This document shows positions 1-7,608 of a stretch of 43,603 bases of DNA, piece after piece. The first letter of the stretch is position 1. The number at the start of each line of letters is the position of its first letter. The notes under the pieces were generated by a model. The model made no database searches, was not told where the DNA came from, and saw nothing but the letters and a program-made list of their open reading frames with translations. The translations under genes and the position numbers were made by a program. This DNA comes from an uncultured Methylococcaceae bacterium (lineage in GTDB: Bacteria > Pseudomonadota > Gammaproteobacteria > Methylococcales > Methylomonadaceae). Location of the stretch: assembly GCA_903917345.1 (NCBI GenBank), contig CAIXAE010000036.1:1-43603 (forward strand), given 5' to 3'.

Positions 1-91
1 TAGAAACAAAAGACGCACTTCGAGGTACTGGCCAACCGCCTCTGTAATTAGTGTAACGCTAGGTAATGAAGTCAACTCAGATGAAATTATT

Positions 92-117
92 TTTTTGCTC
101 CCGAAAGGGGGCAAAAA
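92..117. repeat. Hairpin with GAAA tetraloop
   Basis: An 11-bp stem (one T-G pair) closes a GAAA loop at 103-106. The 5' arm begins with T and the 3' arm ends with A on either strand, so no U-tract follows the stem. It is therefore not a standard intrinsic terminator. Role unknown. Confidence 0.5.
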
Positions 118-276
118 TCCGTAAATCGTAATCTAGATGAAGATAGTCCCACGGGCAATATCTTCTTGAATATAAGCTCTATATTGCTAGTGGCATTCAA
201 CAGCATAATCACAGTAAACATTTAACCTGAATGAATCTGAAAGAAGAAAAAAGGTGCTGACCGATAGGGAAGCACC

Positions 277-294
277 AGTGAGCGACAGCTCACT
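277..294. repeat. Short perfect hairpin AGTGAGC-gaca-GCTCACT
   Basis: Perfect 7-bp arms with a 4-base loop. A second small inverted pair, GGTGCT (253-258) and AGCACC (271-276), lies directly upstream, so the RNA could form two adjacent hairpins. No U-tract follows. Function unknown. Confidence 0.4.
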
Positions 295-355
295 CTCAAG
301 TGTTCCATGATATGTTGGCAATATCACCATTAAAATCCTAATGCCCTAATGAATA

Positions 356-384
356 GCTACGCCTAAAATTCGAGTTATTAGCTA
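356..384. repeat. 29-bp direct repeat, copy 1
   Basis: Identical over all 29 bases to 1168-1196. It begins GCTACGCCTAAAATTCGAG and ends TTATTAGCTA. It lies about 100 bases before the antitoxin start. Together the copies bracket an 812-bp segment carrying the toxin-antitoxin pair. Confidence 0.9.
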
Positions 385-426
385 GAAGTTTTTATTTCAT
401 TTATACGTTGGCCTCTTTCTTCCAAA

Positions 427-455
427 TTGATTATTTACCCAATCATGTTTATACT
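427..455 (+). promoter_or_regulatory. Putative sigma-70 promoter of the toxin-antitoxin pair
   Basis: TTGATT at 427-432 and TATACT at 450-455 are separated by 17 bases, a good match to the sigma-70 consensus, 29 bases before the antitoxin start. A MazE-type antitoxin would be expected to bind here and repress its own operon; that is family knowledge, not seen directly. Confidence 0.5.
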
Positions 456-484
456 TATGTTTAAACAAATCAAGTGGAACTATT

Positions 485-739
485 ATGATTGAAGCAATTC
501 TTGATATTAAGCAATGGGGTAATAACCTAGGTGTTCGATTACCTGCAGCGGTTGCCCGTGAAGCACATTTACACGTCGATCAGCGAGTTCGTATTTCTGT
601 TGAGAATAATGAGGTAATCATCAGACCTATTAACGAAGCGCCACTTTCGCTAGAACAGCGATTAGCTAGTTTCGATCCTGTCCATCACAGCGGAGAGGTT
701 ATGACGACCAGCGATACTATAGGTGCAGAGCGTTGGTAA
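485..739 (+). CDS. MazE/AbrB-fold antitoxin
   Basis: An 84-residue protein with an N-terminal SpoVT/AbrB swapped-hairpin DNA-binding domain. Residues 8-20 (IKQWGNNLGVRLP) match the MazE signature of an I-x-x-WGNS-LxVRIP type strand. The acidic, less ordered C-terminal part (about 45-84) is where MazE-family antitoxins wrap their toxin. The ATG is preceded by a TGGA ribosome site 8 bases upstream. The toxin gene begins inside its last codons (7-base overlap), the usual antitoxin-first arrangement with coupled translation. The protein probably neutralises the toxin and represses the shared promoter at 427-455. The pair sits between two perfect 29-bp repeats in an integrated element. Confidence 0.85.
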   Translation: MIEAILDIKQWGNNLGVRLPAAVAREAHLHVDQRVRISVENNEVIIRPINEAPLSLEQRLASFDPVHHSGEVMTTSDTIGAERW

Positions 740-1116
740 GCCCCAAAAACCAAGCTGTTTGGGTGCCAGATAGACAAGACATTATCTGGATTGACTGTAA
801 CCCACAAGTTGGGCAAGAAATGCGTGATATTCACCCATTTCTGGTGCTCTCGCCACGCATTTTTAACGAAAAAACATCGCTGGTTATTGGCTTACCTATG
901 ACAACAGCAGAATACAATGCCGATAATCCATTCGCAGTTGCAGTGGGTAAGGCAGCTGGTCGTAAATCAGCACAAACCAGCTATGTACTATGCCATCAAC
1001 CCAAATCATTCGATTGGCGCTTAAGAAAAGCTAAAGCACATCCTCTTAAATCGTTATCGAATAATCTATTCACTCAGGTATGTGAAAGGCTAAATCAGAT
1101 TATCCAAATAGGTTAG
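733..1116 (+). CDS. MazF/PemK-family endoribonuclease toxin
   Basis: A 127-residue protein of the MazF/PemK/ChpB fold, typically an mRNA interferase that cleaves specific short RNA motifs. The core PDRQDIIWIDCNPQVGQE, then RDIHPFLVLSP and GLPMTT, are the hallmark strands. The arginine of the RDIHP segment and the threonines of GLPMTT fall where MazF has its catalytic Arg and Thr. The reading frame opens with a TTG at 733 overlapping the antitoxin by 7 bases; a GTG at 763 is an alternative start that would remove the overlap. The gene appears intact. Its cleavage specificity cannot be read from the sequence. Confidence 0.85.
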   Translation: MVSPKNQAVWVPDRQDIIWIDCNPQVGQEMRDIHPFLVLSPRIFNEKTSLVIGLPMTTAEYNADNPFAVAVGKAAGRKSAQTSYVLCHQPKSFDWRLRKAKAHPLKSLSNNLFTQVCERLNQIIQIG

Positions 1117-1167
1117 CCACTAAGAATATAAGCCTTAATCGTGCTCGATTTATCCCTACGATTTAAT

Positions 1168-1196
1168 GCTACGCCTAAAATTCGAGTTATTAGCTA
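1168..1196. repeat. 29-bp direct repeat, copy 2
   Basis: Perfect copy of 356-384, located after the toxin gene and 38 bases before the small ribbon-helix-helix gene. Sequences outside the 29 bases differ (the base before is A in copy 1 and T in copy 2), so the boundaries are sharp. Confidence 0.9.
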
Positions 1197-1234
1197 CAAA
1201 TGATAAATACTCAGTCATACAAAGGAGTTTTATT

Positions 1235-1399
1235 ATGAAACCAAGAAATAACAAAAATCTAATAACAATGAGGGCTTATCGCTTTACCCCTACCTTGGCA
1301 CATTCTGTTTATGCCACGGCAAGAAGTTTAAATATGAGTGAAAGCGAATTTGTGAGGGTTGTACTGTTAGATGCTGTTGATAGAATCCAGCAGAATTAA
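1235..1399 (+). CDS. Small ribbon-helix-helix-like protein
   Basis: A 54-residue protein. The ATG at 1235 was chosen because a strong AAAGGAG ribosome site lies about 7 bases upstream; an in-frame upstream extension to 1166 would start inside the 29-bp repeat and has no such site. Residues about 13-50 (a YRFT strand, then helices LAHSVYATARSLNMS and ESEFVRVVLLDAVDR) look like a MetJ/Arc ribbon-helix-helix DNA-binding domain. It converges with the integrase gene on the opposite strand (27 bases between stops). It may regulate excision or another element function. It could also be a lone antitoxin-like protein, but no toxin follows it. Confidence 0.55.
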   Translation: MKPRNNKNLITMRAYRFTPTLAHSVYATARSLNMSESEFVRVVLLDAVDRIQQN

Positions 1400-1426
1400 T
1401 CAATGATAATGCATCGAACAAATGGG

Positions 1427-2650
1427 TCATTTAATTTTTAAATTATCTAGATAATCGGCCCATTCCTGCATCATACGCCTACGCTCATCTAAATACTGAG
1501 CACGATTGTAAGCCGCCCTTACTTGATCTCGTGGTGTATGGGCCAATTGCCTTTCAATGGCATCAGGATTCCATCCTTGTTCATTTAGTAATGTCGATGC
1601 CGTTGTTCTAAAACCGTGTGCAGTCATTACATCTGATTTATACCCCAATGTCTTTAATGCGGTTCTAATAGTATTGTCCGACATTGGTCGACCATCCCCT
1701 CTACTCGAAGGAAAAACATAAACACTTCTATGTGTCAGTGGTTTAATTTCTTCAATAATTGCGACTGCCTGATTTGATAGAGGCACTATATGGTGAAAAT
1801 CAGTCTTTGATATATAAGGACGCCATTCTTTTTCATCTAAATCAATATCGGACCATAACATAGTGCGAATTTCACCAGGTCGTTGAAATAGTAATGGTGA
1901 TAATTTAAATGCATTTACAACTATGAATGTACCTTGATAATTTTGAATATCTCTTAGCAATTGACCAAATAATTTTGGATCTATTATTGCCGCCCTATGT
2001 TTAACTTTTTGGGCTGGTATTTGTTTAGCAACGGGTTGCGCTGGATCATAATTAGTATAGTTATGCACAATAGCATAAGCAAATATAGAACTTATTTCAC
2101 CATGAAGCCTATGAGCTGTTTCCAGTTGATTCCTTTCAATTAATGGTTTGATAACTTCAAAAATATCAGATGATTTTATATCTGTTATTTGTTTATTACC
2201 TAGAAAAGGATAGGCAAGTCGATTTAATCGACTTATTTTTTTTGTATGAGTTGTTTTAGAAACTAAATGTTCAGTTGACTTCAACCATTTCTCTGAAATA
2301 TCATTAAAGCTTCCTATAACTGATAACCCTTGATTTAATCGTTGTTCATTTAATGATTCAATCTTTTTTAATTCTTTTGAAGCTTTCTTGAACGAATTTG
2401 GGTCAAGTCCATTAGCTAAATTTTCTCTCGCTTCTTCAGACTTACGCCTGGCTATTTCGAGATTTGTATCTGGGTAGCCACCTAATGAGAATTTTTTTCG
2501 CTTACCATTAAAGTAATAAACAAAACGCCACAATTTAGAACCATTGATATGGACGACTAAATATAAGCCACCACCATCATTGATCATATAATCTTTTTCT
2601 TTTGGTTTTGCTGCTCTGTAAACCGTGTCTTTATTGATGTTAACTGCCAT
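1427..2650 (-). CDS. P4-type tyrosine integrase
   Basis: A 407-residue site-specific recombinase. Residues about 1-85 form the DUF4102 arm-type DNA-binding domain (GGGLYLVV, WRFVYYFNGKRKK, SLGGYPD). A core-binding SAM-like region follows at about 105-200, and a catalytic domain at about 215-395. Catalytic residues visible are the Arg of RPGEIRTMLW, the HGFR box, the LAHTPRD His and the probable nucleophilic Tyr in RAAYNRAQYL. Length and motifs are normal, so the enzyme looks functional. It is transcribed away from tRNA-Leu, whose 3' end is probably its attachment site. No Shine-Dalgarno is evident. The start codon abuts a 21-bp inverted repeat, suggesting autoregulation or leader structure. 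Confidence 0.95.
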   Translation of the reverse strand: MAVNINKDTVYRAAKPKEKDYMINDGGGLYLVVHINGSKLWRFVYYFNGKRKKFSLGGYPDTNLEIARRKSEEARENLANGLDPNSFKKASKELKKIESLNEQRLNQGLSVIGSFNDISEKWLKSTEHLVSKTTHTKKISRLNRLAYPFLGNKQITDIKSSDIFEVIKPLIERNQLETAHRLHGEISSIFAYAIVHNYTNYDPAQPVAKQIPAQKVKHRAAIIDPKLFGQLLRDIQNYQGTFIVVNAFKLSPLLFQRPGEIRTMLWSDIDLDEKEWRPYISKTDFHHIVPLSNQAVAIIEEIKPLTHRSVYVFPSSRGDGRPMSDNTIRTALKTLGYKSDVMTAHGFRTTASTLLNEQGWNPDAIERQLAHTPRDQVRAAYNRAQYLDERRRMMQEWADYLDNLKIK

Positions 2651-2715
2651 AGTGTGTCCGAAATTGTGTCCGATTTTTATCGCATTCTATCAAAGGACAC
2701 AATTTCGGACACACT
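2651..2715. promoter_or_regulatory. 21-bp perfect inverted repeat with four TGTGTCC boxes, integrase leader
   Basis: Arms 2651-2671 and 2695-2715 are perfect reverse complements separated by 23 bases. The inner edge of the structure faces the integrase promoter and the outer edge touches its start codon (2648-2650). Each arm holds two TGTGTCC boxes 12 bases apart: 2653-2659 and 2665-2671, with their inversions at 2695-2701 and 2707-2713. On the minus strand a weak promoter (TTGTGT, 17 bases, TAAAAA) lies inside the repeat. Likely roles are arm-type integrase binding sites or an operator for autoregulation. Both are inferences. Confidence 0.75.
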
Positions 2716-2757
2716 TTTAATCGGATGCCGCCACATTTTGGTAGATTTCGCTGGACA

Positions 2758-2793
2758 ACAAAAAACCCGCTAAGCCTTATGACTTGCGGGTTT
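2758..2793 (-). terminator. Intrinsic terminator downstream of tRNA-Leu
   Basis: An 8-bp stem, AAACCCGC (2763-2770) with GCGGGTTT (2786-2793), has a 15-base loop. Read on the minus strand, the stem is followed by a T-run. It would end the secG-tRNA-Leu transcript. If the element recombined within the tRNA, this terminator came with the element. Confidence 0.75.
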
Positions 2794-2826
2794 CTATACT
2801 TCTTTGGGCTTCTTAAAACCCTTGTT

Positions 2827-2911
2827 TGGTACCGGCGGCCGGAATTGAACCGGCACGACTTGCGTCACCACCCCCTCAAGATGGCGTGTCTACCAATTCC
2901 ACCACGTCGGC
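2827..2911 (-). tRNA. leuU: tRNA-Leu(GAG)
   Basis: An 85-nt tRNA including an encoded CCA (complement of 2827-2829). It begins GCCGACG. The anticodon loop is TTGAGGG, giving anticodon GAG, which reads CUC and CUU. The T-arm is a perfect GCCGG/CCGGC stem with loop TTCAATT, and a class II variable arm is present. It starts 14 bases after the secG stop on the same strand, as for E. coli leuU, and is probably co-transcribed. In the acceptor stem, GCCGACG pairs with CGCCGGT, leaving an A-C mismatch at position 5-68 and a G-T pair at 1-72. The mismatch may come from an integration event that replaced the 3' half. Confidence 0.97.
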
Positions 2912-2925
2912 ATATATTGATCTGA

Positions 2926-3303
2926 CTATTTTACTGTTTTAATTTCGTCAGCTTTAGGTACTTCTGTTGCTTTTATTTCTGGAACTTCTGGCTGAACTTC
3001 AGCTTTTTTCTCAACCACTGCAGGTGCTTCAGTTGTACTAGCGTCTCCACTCATCAAGTCATATGCAGCGCCTTTATGGCCGTTTATAACTGCAAGCCCT
3101 AAGCTTGTAATAAAGAAAGACGTTGCTAAGATAGCTGTAGCTCTTGATAAGAATGAAGCTGCACCTTGAGCACCAAAAACCGATCCCGCTGATCCTGTGC
3201 CAAACGATGCGCCCGCATCTGCCCCTTTACCTTGTTGCATCATGACTAGACCAATAACGCCTAAACCTAGCAACACATGAATAACTATTATGACTTGATA
3301 CAT
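2926..3303 (-). CDS. secG: SecG, protein-export translocase subunit
   Basis: A 125-residue inner-membrane subunit that assists SecA-driven export through SecYE. Two membrane helices are visible: about 3-22 ([19 protein letters not shown]) and about 54-74. Between them is the conserved cytoplasmic [13 protein letters not shown] segment with the GSAGSVFG motif. The C-terminal tail is Glu/Lys/Pro-rich and variable, as usual. The gene follows tpiA by 11 bases and precedes tRNA-Leu by 14 bases, forming a transcription unit glmM-tpiA-secG-tRNA like that in Pseudomonas. Confidence 0.97.
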   Translation of the reverse strand: MYQVIIVIHVLLGLGVIGLVMMQQGKGADAGASFGTGSAGSVFGAQGAASFLSRATAILATSFFITSLGLAVINGHKGAAYDLMSGDASTTEAPAVVEKKAEVQPEVPEIKATEVPKADEIKTVK

Positions 3304-3314
3304 GATTGTTTTAT

Positions 3315-4064
3315 CTACTTAACCGATTGAAAAATCTTTAAAAAGGATTCTGCTTCTAATGAAGCGCCGCCTATTAAACCACCATCTATATCCGGTTGAG
3401 CAAATAAACCTTTTGCATTGTCAGGCTTAGCACTACCACCGTATAAAATTTGAACTTTGTCAGCAATCGCTTGATCTTTTGCAGCAATGTATTGACGAAT
3501 ATATTGATGAACTTCTTGCGCTTGTTCATCAGTTGCCGTTTTTCCTGTACCAATCGCCCAGACAGGTTCGTATGCAATAACTGCTTTGCTTAAAGATGCA
3601 ATACCCGCTAAGTTGATAACGGCATCTAATTGCTCGTTAATCACTGCGAATGTTTGATCTTGTTCACGTTGTTCTAATGTTTCACCTACACATAAAACAG
3701 GAATAATTCCTTGTTCTTGTGCTTGTACATAACGTGCAGCTACTGAAGCATTTGTGTCGCCGTAGTAAGAGCGTCTTTCTGAGTGACCTACCAATGCATA
3801 TTGTGTATTAAACTCTTTAAGCATTGAAGCAGAGATTTCACCGGTGTATGCACCTGATGCTTTATCTGCAATATTTTGTGAGCCTAAGCCTAAGGCTGTG
3901 TCTTTTACTAATTCGTTAATAGCAGGTAGATAGATATAAGGTACACAAACTGCAATATCTGCATCTGCTGAACCTAAGCCTGCGATAATTCCTTTTGCAA
4001 GTAATTGAGCACTCGCAAGAGTTCCATTCATTTTCCAATTTCCAATAACCAGAGACCGACGCAT
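3315..4064 (-). CDS. tpiA: Triosephosphate isomerase
   Basis: A 249-residue TIM-barrel enzyme interconverting dihydroxyacetone phosphate and glyceraldehyde-3-phosphate in glycolysis and gluconeogenesis. The N-terminal substrate Lys lies in NWKMNG, the electrophilic His in GHSERR and the catalytic Glu in [12 protein letters not shown]. The phosphate loop YGGSAKP and the C-terminal GGLIGGASL are also present. The ATG at 4064 was chosen over an in-frame TTG one codon upstream because GGGGAG sits 8 bases before it. It lies between glmM and secG. The dihydroxyacetone kinase genes of the window feed the same triose pool. Confidence 0.98.
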   Translation of the reverse strand: MRRSLVIGNWKMNGTLASAQLLAKGIIAGLGSADADIAVCVPYIYLPAINELVKDTALGLGSQNIADKASGAYTGEISASMLKEFNTQYALVGHSERRSYYGDTNASVAARYVQAQEQGIIPVLCVGETLEQREQDQTFAVINEQLDAVINLAGIASLSKAVIAYEPVWAIGTGKTATDEQAQEVHQYIRQYIAAKDQAIADKVQILYGGSAKPDNAKGLFAQPDIDGGLIGGASLEAESFLKIFQSVK

Positions 4065-4121
4065 CAAAATTACTCCCCTATATAATCAAACCGCCTATGA
4101 TATAGTCTAATAGACTGTAAT

Positions 4122-5462
4122 TCAAGCACCTATTGCTTTCTTAACATCTTCTGACAACTGCTGAGCATATTTATTCACTAAATCAGCATCATCACCCTCT
4201 ACCATGACGCGAATTAATGGCTCAGTTCCTGAGGCTCTTAACAATACACGACCTCTATCGCCTAATTTTTCTTCAATATCTTGAACGGCTTTTTGAAGTG
4301 GTTCGTTAGTCGCTAAATCCACCTTTTCTGCCGTTCTAATATTAATTAATATTTGTGGATACTTTTTCATACCTGACTTGAGGTCATGTAAGCTCTTTCC
4401 GGAATCTTGCATCTCTGCCATGACTTGCAATGCGGCAATAATACCGTCACCTGTTGTTGTTTTATCTAAACAGATAATATGGCCTGAGTTTTCGCCGCCT
4501 AAGATACTGTTATGCTCACTCATCATTTCTAAGACATAACGATCACCTACGTTCGCTCTTATTAATTCAATACCCAGTTTCTTAAGGGCATGTTCCATCC
4601 CTAGATTGCTCATCAAGGTACCCACAACGGGCCCCGTCATCAAGCCCGCTTCTAATCTGGCTTTTGCAATGATATAGATAATCTCATCACCATCAACGAT
4701 TTCACCTTTATGATCCACCATGATTAATCGATCACCATCACCATCTAAAGCAATACCAAAATCAGCTTGATTATCTAAGACCATAGCCGCTAATTTTGCA
4801 GGACTGGTTGCCCCACAGTCCGCATTAATATTAATACCATCTGGCTCTGCACCCATGACGATAACGTCGGCTCCTACCTCTGTAAATACATGAGGAGCAA
4901 TGTGATATGTGGCGCCGTTTGCACAATCAACAACGACTTTTAAGCCACTAAAATCATAGCGCGTTGCAATACTGGCTTTACAAAATTCTATATATCGCCC
5001 TGCTGCATCCACTATTCTTTTTGCCTTACCGAGGGCGGAAGACTCTACTGTAGTCATCGGAGAATCCAAATAGAACTCTATCTTTTCTTCAATATCGTCA
5101 GGTAGTTTTGTACCTTCAACAGAAAAGAATTTAACCCCGTTATCGTAATACGGATTGTGAGAAGCACTAATGACAATACCCGCTTGCGCTCTCAGTGTTC
5201 TCGTTAAATAAGCAACGCCTGGTGTTGGCATGGGGCCTAATAAACGCGTATTTACACCTGCAGCCGTTAAACCCGCCTCTAATGCGGACTCAAACATATA
5301 GCCTGATATACGCGTATCTTTACCCACTAAGACAAAGTCATGCCCTTCTGTTGCAAACACACGGCCCGCAGCCCAACCTAATCTTAATAAAAAATCTGCT
5401 GTGATAGGTGCTTGTCCTACTTTGCCTCGAATACCATCGGTACCAAAATATTTTTTTGCCAT
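4122..5462 (-). CDS. glmM: Phosphoglucosamine mutase
   Basis: A 446-residue enzyme that converts glucosamine-6-phosphate to glucosamine-1-phosphate, feeding UDP-GlcNAc synthesis for peptidoglycan and LPS. The four-domain phosphohexomutase architecture is clear. The N-terminus is [10 protein letters not shown], and the phosphoserine loop [12 protein letters not shown] has its active Ser near residue 100. The metal-binding loop is DGDGDR, the sugar-binding motif GGENSGH, and the C-terminal phosphate-binding loop [11 protein letters not shown]. It has its normal length. A terminator lies between ftsH and this gene, so it probably has its own promoter or depends on read-through. folP, its usual upstream neighbour, is missing. 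Confidence 0.98.
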   Translation of the reverse strand: MAKKYFGTDGIRGKVGQAPITADFLLRLGWAAGRVFATEGHDFVLVGKDTRISGYMFESALEAGLTAAGVNTRLLGPMPTPGVAYLTRTLRAQAGIVISASHNPYYDNGVKFFSVEGTKLPDDIEEKIEFYLDSPMTTVESSALGKAKRIVDAAGRYIEFCKASIATRYDFSGLKVVVDCANGATYHIAPHVFTEVGADVIVMGAEPDGININADCGATSPAKLAAMVLDNQADFGIALDGDGDRLIMVDHKGEIVDGDEIIYIIAKARLEAGLMTGPVVGTLMSNLGMEHALKKLGIELIRANVGDRYVLEMMSEHNSILGGENSGHIICLDKTTTGDGIIAALQVMAEMQDSGKSLHDLKSGMKKYPQILINIRTAEKVDLATNEPLQKAVQDIEEKLGDRGRVLLRASGTEPLIRVMVEGDDADLVNKYAQQLSEDVKKAIGA

Positions 5463-5490
5463 TGCGCAAATACTCTCTAATTTTTACCCA

Positions 5491-5521
5491 TAAAAAAAGG
5501 AGAGGGATTAGCCTCTCCTTT
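5491..5521 (-). terminator. Terminator after ftsH
   Basis: A 10-bp perfect stem, AAAGGAGAGG (5496-5505) with CCTCTCCTTT (5512-5521), has a 6-base loop. A seven-T run follows on the minus strand, 17 bases after the ftsH stop. This is a strong intrinsic terminator separating ftsH from glmM. Confidence 0.88.
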
Positions 5522-5537
5522 AAAAATCACTTGGTTT

Positions 5538-7463
5538 CTAGATTTGCTCAGCAGGCTTAGTTAATTCCACTTTTTTTTCATCATCATTGGTTTTAACTTC
5601 GTCTACAGTCGCATTACCATGGGGTGGCTTATCATCGCCCCATCCTTGCGGGTCTCTGACTGGCTTACGCGCCATCAGATCTTCAATTTGATCTTTATCA
5701 ATTGTTTCATATTTCATTAATGCATCTGCCATCGCATGCAAAATATCAATATTTTCTTTGATCAATTTTTCAGCACGTTCATAGTTTCTGTCAATAAATG
5801 AGCGAATTTCTTCATCTATAGTATGAGAAGTTTCTTCAGCAACTGTTTTATGTTGCGTAACAGAGCGACCTAAAAATACCTCACCCTCTTCTTCACTATA
5901 TGACAAAGGACCTAAACGTTGTGATAAACCCCATTTAGTCACCATATTTCTAGCCAATTCGGTAGCTCGCTCAATATCGTTTGATGCGCCTGTACTCACT
6001 TGTTCCCATCCAAAAACGACTTCTTCTGCAATACGTCCGCCATATAAACTAGAGATCATGCTGTCTAATTTTTGTTTGCTCGCACTGTATTGATCACGCT
6101 CTGGTAAGAACATCGTGACACCTAAAGCACGACCTCTAGGCATAATACTTACCTTGTATACAGGATCATGTTCAGGTACTAATTTACCCACGATAGCATG
6201 ACCGGCTTCATGGTAAGCCGTCATTTTCTTTTCTTTTTGGTCCATTACCATAGAGTGTCTTTCTGCACCCATGATTAGTTTATCTTTCGCTTTTTCTAAA
6301 TCAGCCATGTTAACAACACGCTTGTTCATTCTAGCAGCGAATAATGCGGCTTCATTAATTAAGTTGGCTAAATCAGCGCCAGAAAAACCTGGAGTACCTT
6401 GTGCAATGTATTTAACTTGTACGTCATCATCGGAAGGTACTTTCTTCATATGCACATTTAAAATTTGTTCTCGCCCACGGACATCTGGTAAACCTACAGT
6501 TACTTGACGATCAAAACGACCTGGACGCAACAATGCTTTATCTAAAACATCAGGACGATTTGTTGCAGCTATAACGATGATTCCTTCGTTACCCTCAAAG
6601 CCATCCATTTCAACTAATAATTGGTTAAGCGTTTGTTCCCGCTCATCATTACCGCCACCTAAGCCGGCACCGCGTTGACGGCCAACCGCATCAATTTCGT
6701 CTATAAATATGATACAAGGTGCGTGTCTTTTAGCCTGTTCAAACATGTCACGCACACGAGATGCACCCACACCCACAAACATTTCAACGAAATCAGATCC
6801 TGAAATAGTAAAGAAAGGTACTTTTGCTTCACCGGCTATAGCACGCGCCAATAAAGTTTTACCTGTACCCGGAGGTCCAATCATTAACGCGCCACGAGGT
6901 ATTTTTCCACCTAGCTTTTGATATTTAGCAGGATCTCTTAAGAAGTCCACCATCTCAACGACTTCTTCTTTCGCTTCATCACAACCTGCCACATCAGCAA
7001 AAGTAACTTTGATTTGATCTTGTTCAAGCATCCGCGCTTTACTTTTACCAAAGCCCATTGCGCCTTTACCGCCAGCACCACCTTGCATTTGTCTCATGAA
7101 AAACACCCAGACAGCAATCAACAACAACATAGGGCCAAATGACACCAAAAGTTGCATTAGCATTGAAGGTTGTTCAGGGGGAACGGCTTTAATATCGACA
7201 TTATTGGCTAGAAGGTCATCTACCATGTGAGGATCATTAGGCGCATAAGTCCTAAAGACTTGACCACTTTGCGTTTTACCTTTAATGATATGCTCATCAA
7301 TCATGACCTGTTGCACTTGACCAGATTTTACTGATTCAATAAATTGCGAATAAGATAAAGATGAGTCTGTTCTTTCTCCTTGCGGTCCAAAATTATTAAA
7401 CAGGGTCATTAATACCACTGCGACAACTACCCACAAGATTACATTTTTTAACATATCATTCAC
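5538..7463 (-). CDS. ftsH: ATP-dependent zinc metalloprotease FtsH
   Basis: A 641-residue inner-membrane AAA+ protease that degrades misfolded membrane proteins and short-lived regulators. In enterobacteria its targets include LpxC and sigma-32. Two membrane segments (about 5-22 and 104-124) flank a periplasmic domain. The AAA module has Walker A GPPGTGKT near residue 198, Walker B IIFIDEID and the arginine-finger region RPGRFDRQV. The zinc site HEAGH is near residue 417. The start is a GTG with AGGG 7 bases upstream; an ATG three codons later is the alternative. rlmE lies upstream on the same strand, as in E. coli. A strong terminator follows directly. Confidence 0.98.
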   Translation of the reverse strand: MNDMLKNVILWVVVAVVLMTLFNNFGPQGERTDSSLSYSQFIESVKSGQVQQVMIDEHIIKGKTQSGQVFRTYAPNDPHMVDDLLANNVDIKAVPPEQPSMLMQLLVSFGPMLLLIAVWVFFMRQMQGGAGGKGAMGFGKSKARMLEQDQIKVTFADVAGCDEAKEEVVEMVDFLRDPAKYQKLGGKIPRGALMIGPPGTGKTLLARAIAGEAKVPFFTISGSDFVEMFVGVGASRVRDMFEQAKRHAPCIIFIDEIDAVGRQRGAGLGGGNDEREQTLNQLLVEMDGFEGNEGIIVIAATNRPDVLDKALLRPGRFDRQVTVGLPDVRGREQILNVHMKKVPSDDDVQVKYIAQGTPGFSGADLANLINEAALFAARMNKRVVNMADLEKAKDKLIMGAERHSMVMDQKEKKMTAYHEAGHAIVGKLVPEHDPVYKVSIMPRGRALGVTMFLPERDQYSASKQKLDSMISSLYGGRIAEEVVFGWEQVSTGASNDIERATELARNMVTKWGLSQRLGPLSYSEEEGEVFLGRSVTQHKTVAEETSHTIDEEIRSFIDRNYERAEKLIKENIDILHAMADALMKYETIDKDQIEDLMARKPVRDPQGWGDDKPPHGNATVDEVKTNDDEKKVELTKPAEQI

Positions 7464-7511
7464 ATAAACACCCTAGCCAAAATAGGCTCTCGGATTAAAA
7501 ACACATAAATT

Positions 7512-7537
7512 ATATCAGGACTTAACTTTCCTGATAT
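7512..7537. repeat. Perfect hairpin between rlmE and ftsH
   Basis: 9-bp perfect arms, ATATCAGGA (7512-7520) and TCCTGATAT (7529-7537), have an 8-base loop about 50 bases before the ftsH start. The following bases on the minus strand (AATTTATG) are A/T-rich but not a clean U-run. It could be a weak rlmE terminator or a processing or regulatory hairpin in the ftsH leader. Confidence 0.45.
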
Positions 7538-7608
7538 TTGTTATTTATATTATATATACCATCAATCTAGATTTTTACTAGTCTGCCCAATATATGGGAG
7601 CCCAAAGA

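Larger units (their letters stand above)
1..426. other. Unassigned left edge, no convincing gene
   Basis: No gene with a start, ribosome site and recognisable product is visible here. The minus-strand frame through about 1-125 is open and runs off the window edge, ending in a peptide containing TLITEAVGQYLEVRLL. It could be the edge of a gene or of a dispersed repeat, but it has no good start codon. Two perfect or near-perfect hairpins and the first copy of a 29-bp direct repeat lie in this stretch and are listed separately. It probably belongs to the integrated element that ends at the tRNA-Leu gene. Confidence 0.4.
1..2829. mobile_element. Partial integrative element or genomic island at tRNA-Leu
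   Basis: A P4-type integrase reads away from the 3' end of an intact tRNA-Leu gene, with toxin-antitoxin and small DNA-binding genes beyond it. This is the standard layout of an island integrated in a tRNA gene. In E. coli and Pseudomonas the secG-tRNA-Leu(GAG) pair is followed by the rimP-nusA-infB region, which is displaced here. I found no second copy of the tRNA 3' end between 1 and 2826, so the distal attachment site is probably beyond the window. Confidence 0.55.

Noticed and set aside
92-117. Hairpin as an intrinsic terminator
   Set aside because: On both strands the T-run precedes the stem and A-rich sequence follows it, the wrong order for termination.
356-1196. Integron cassette boundaries (attC sites) as an explanation of the direct repeats
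   Set aside because: The repeats contain GCCTAAAA and GTTATTAG, but not a matched pair of RYYYAAC and GTTRRRY core sites. They lack the long imperfect palindrome, and the nearby integrase is P4-type, not IntI.
1-2826. Second copy of the tRNA-Leu 3' end (distal attachment site)
   Set aside because: I read this stretch for the T-arm and acceptor sequence and found no convincing copy; the element probably extends beyond the left edge.
2725-2925. 66-codon plus-strand frame
   Set aside because: It runs across the terminator and the tRNA-Leu gene; no protein is expected.
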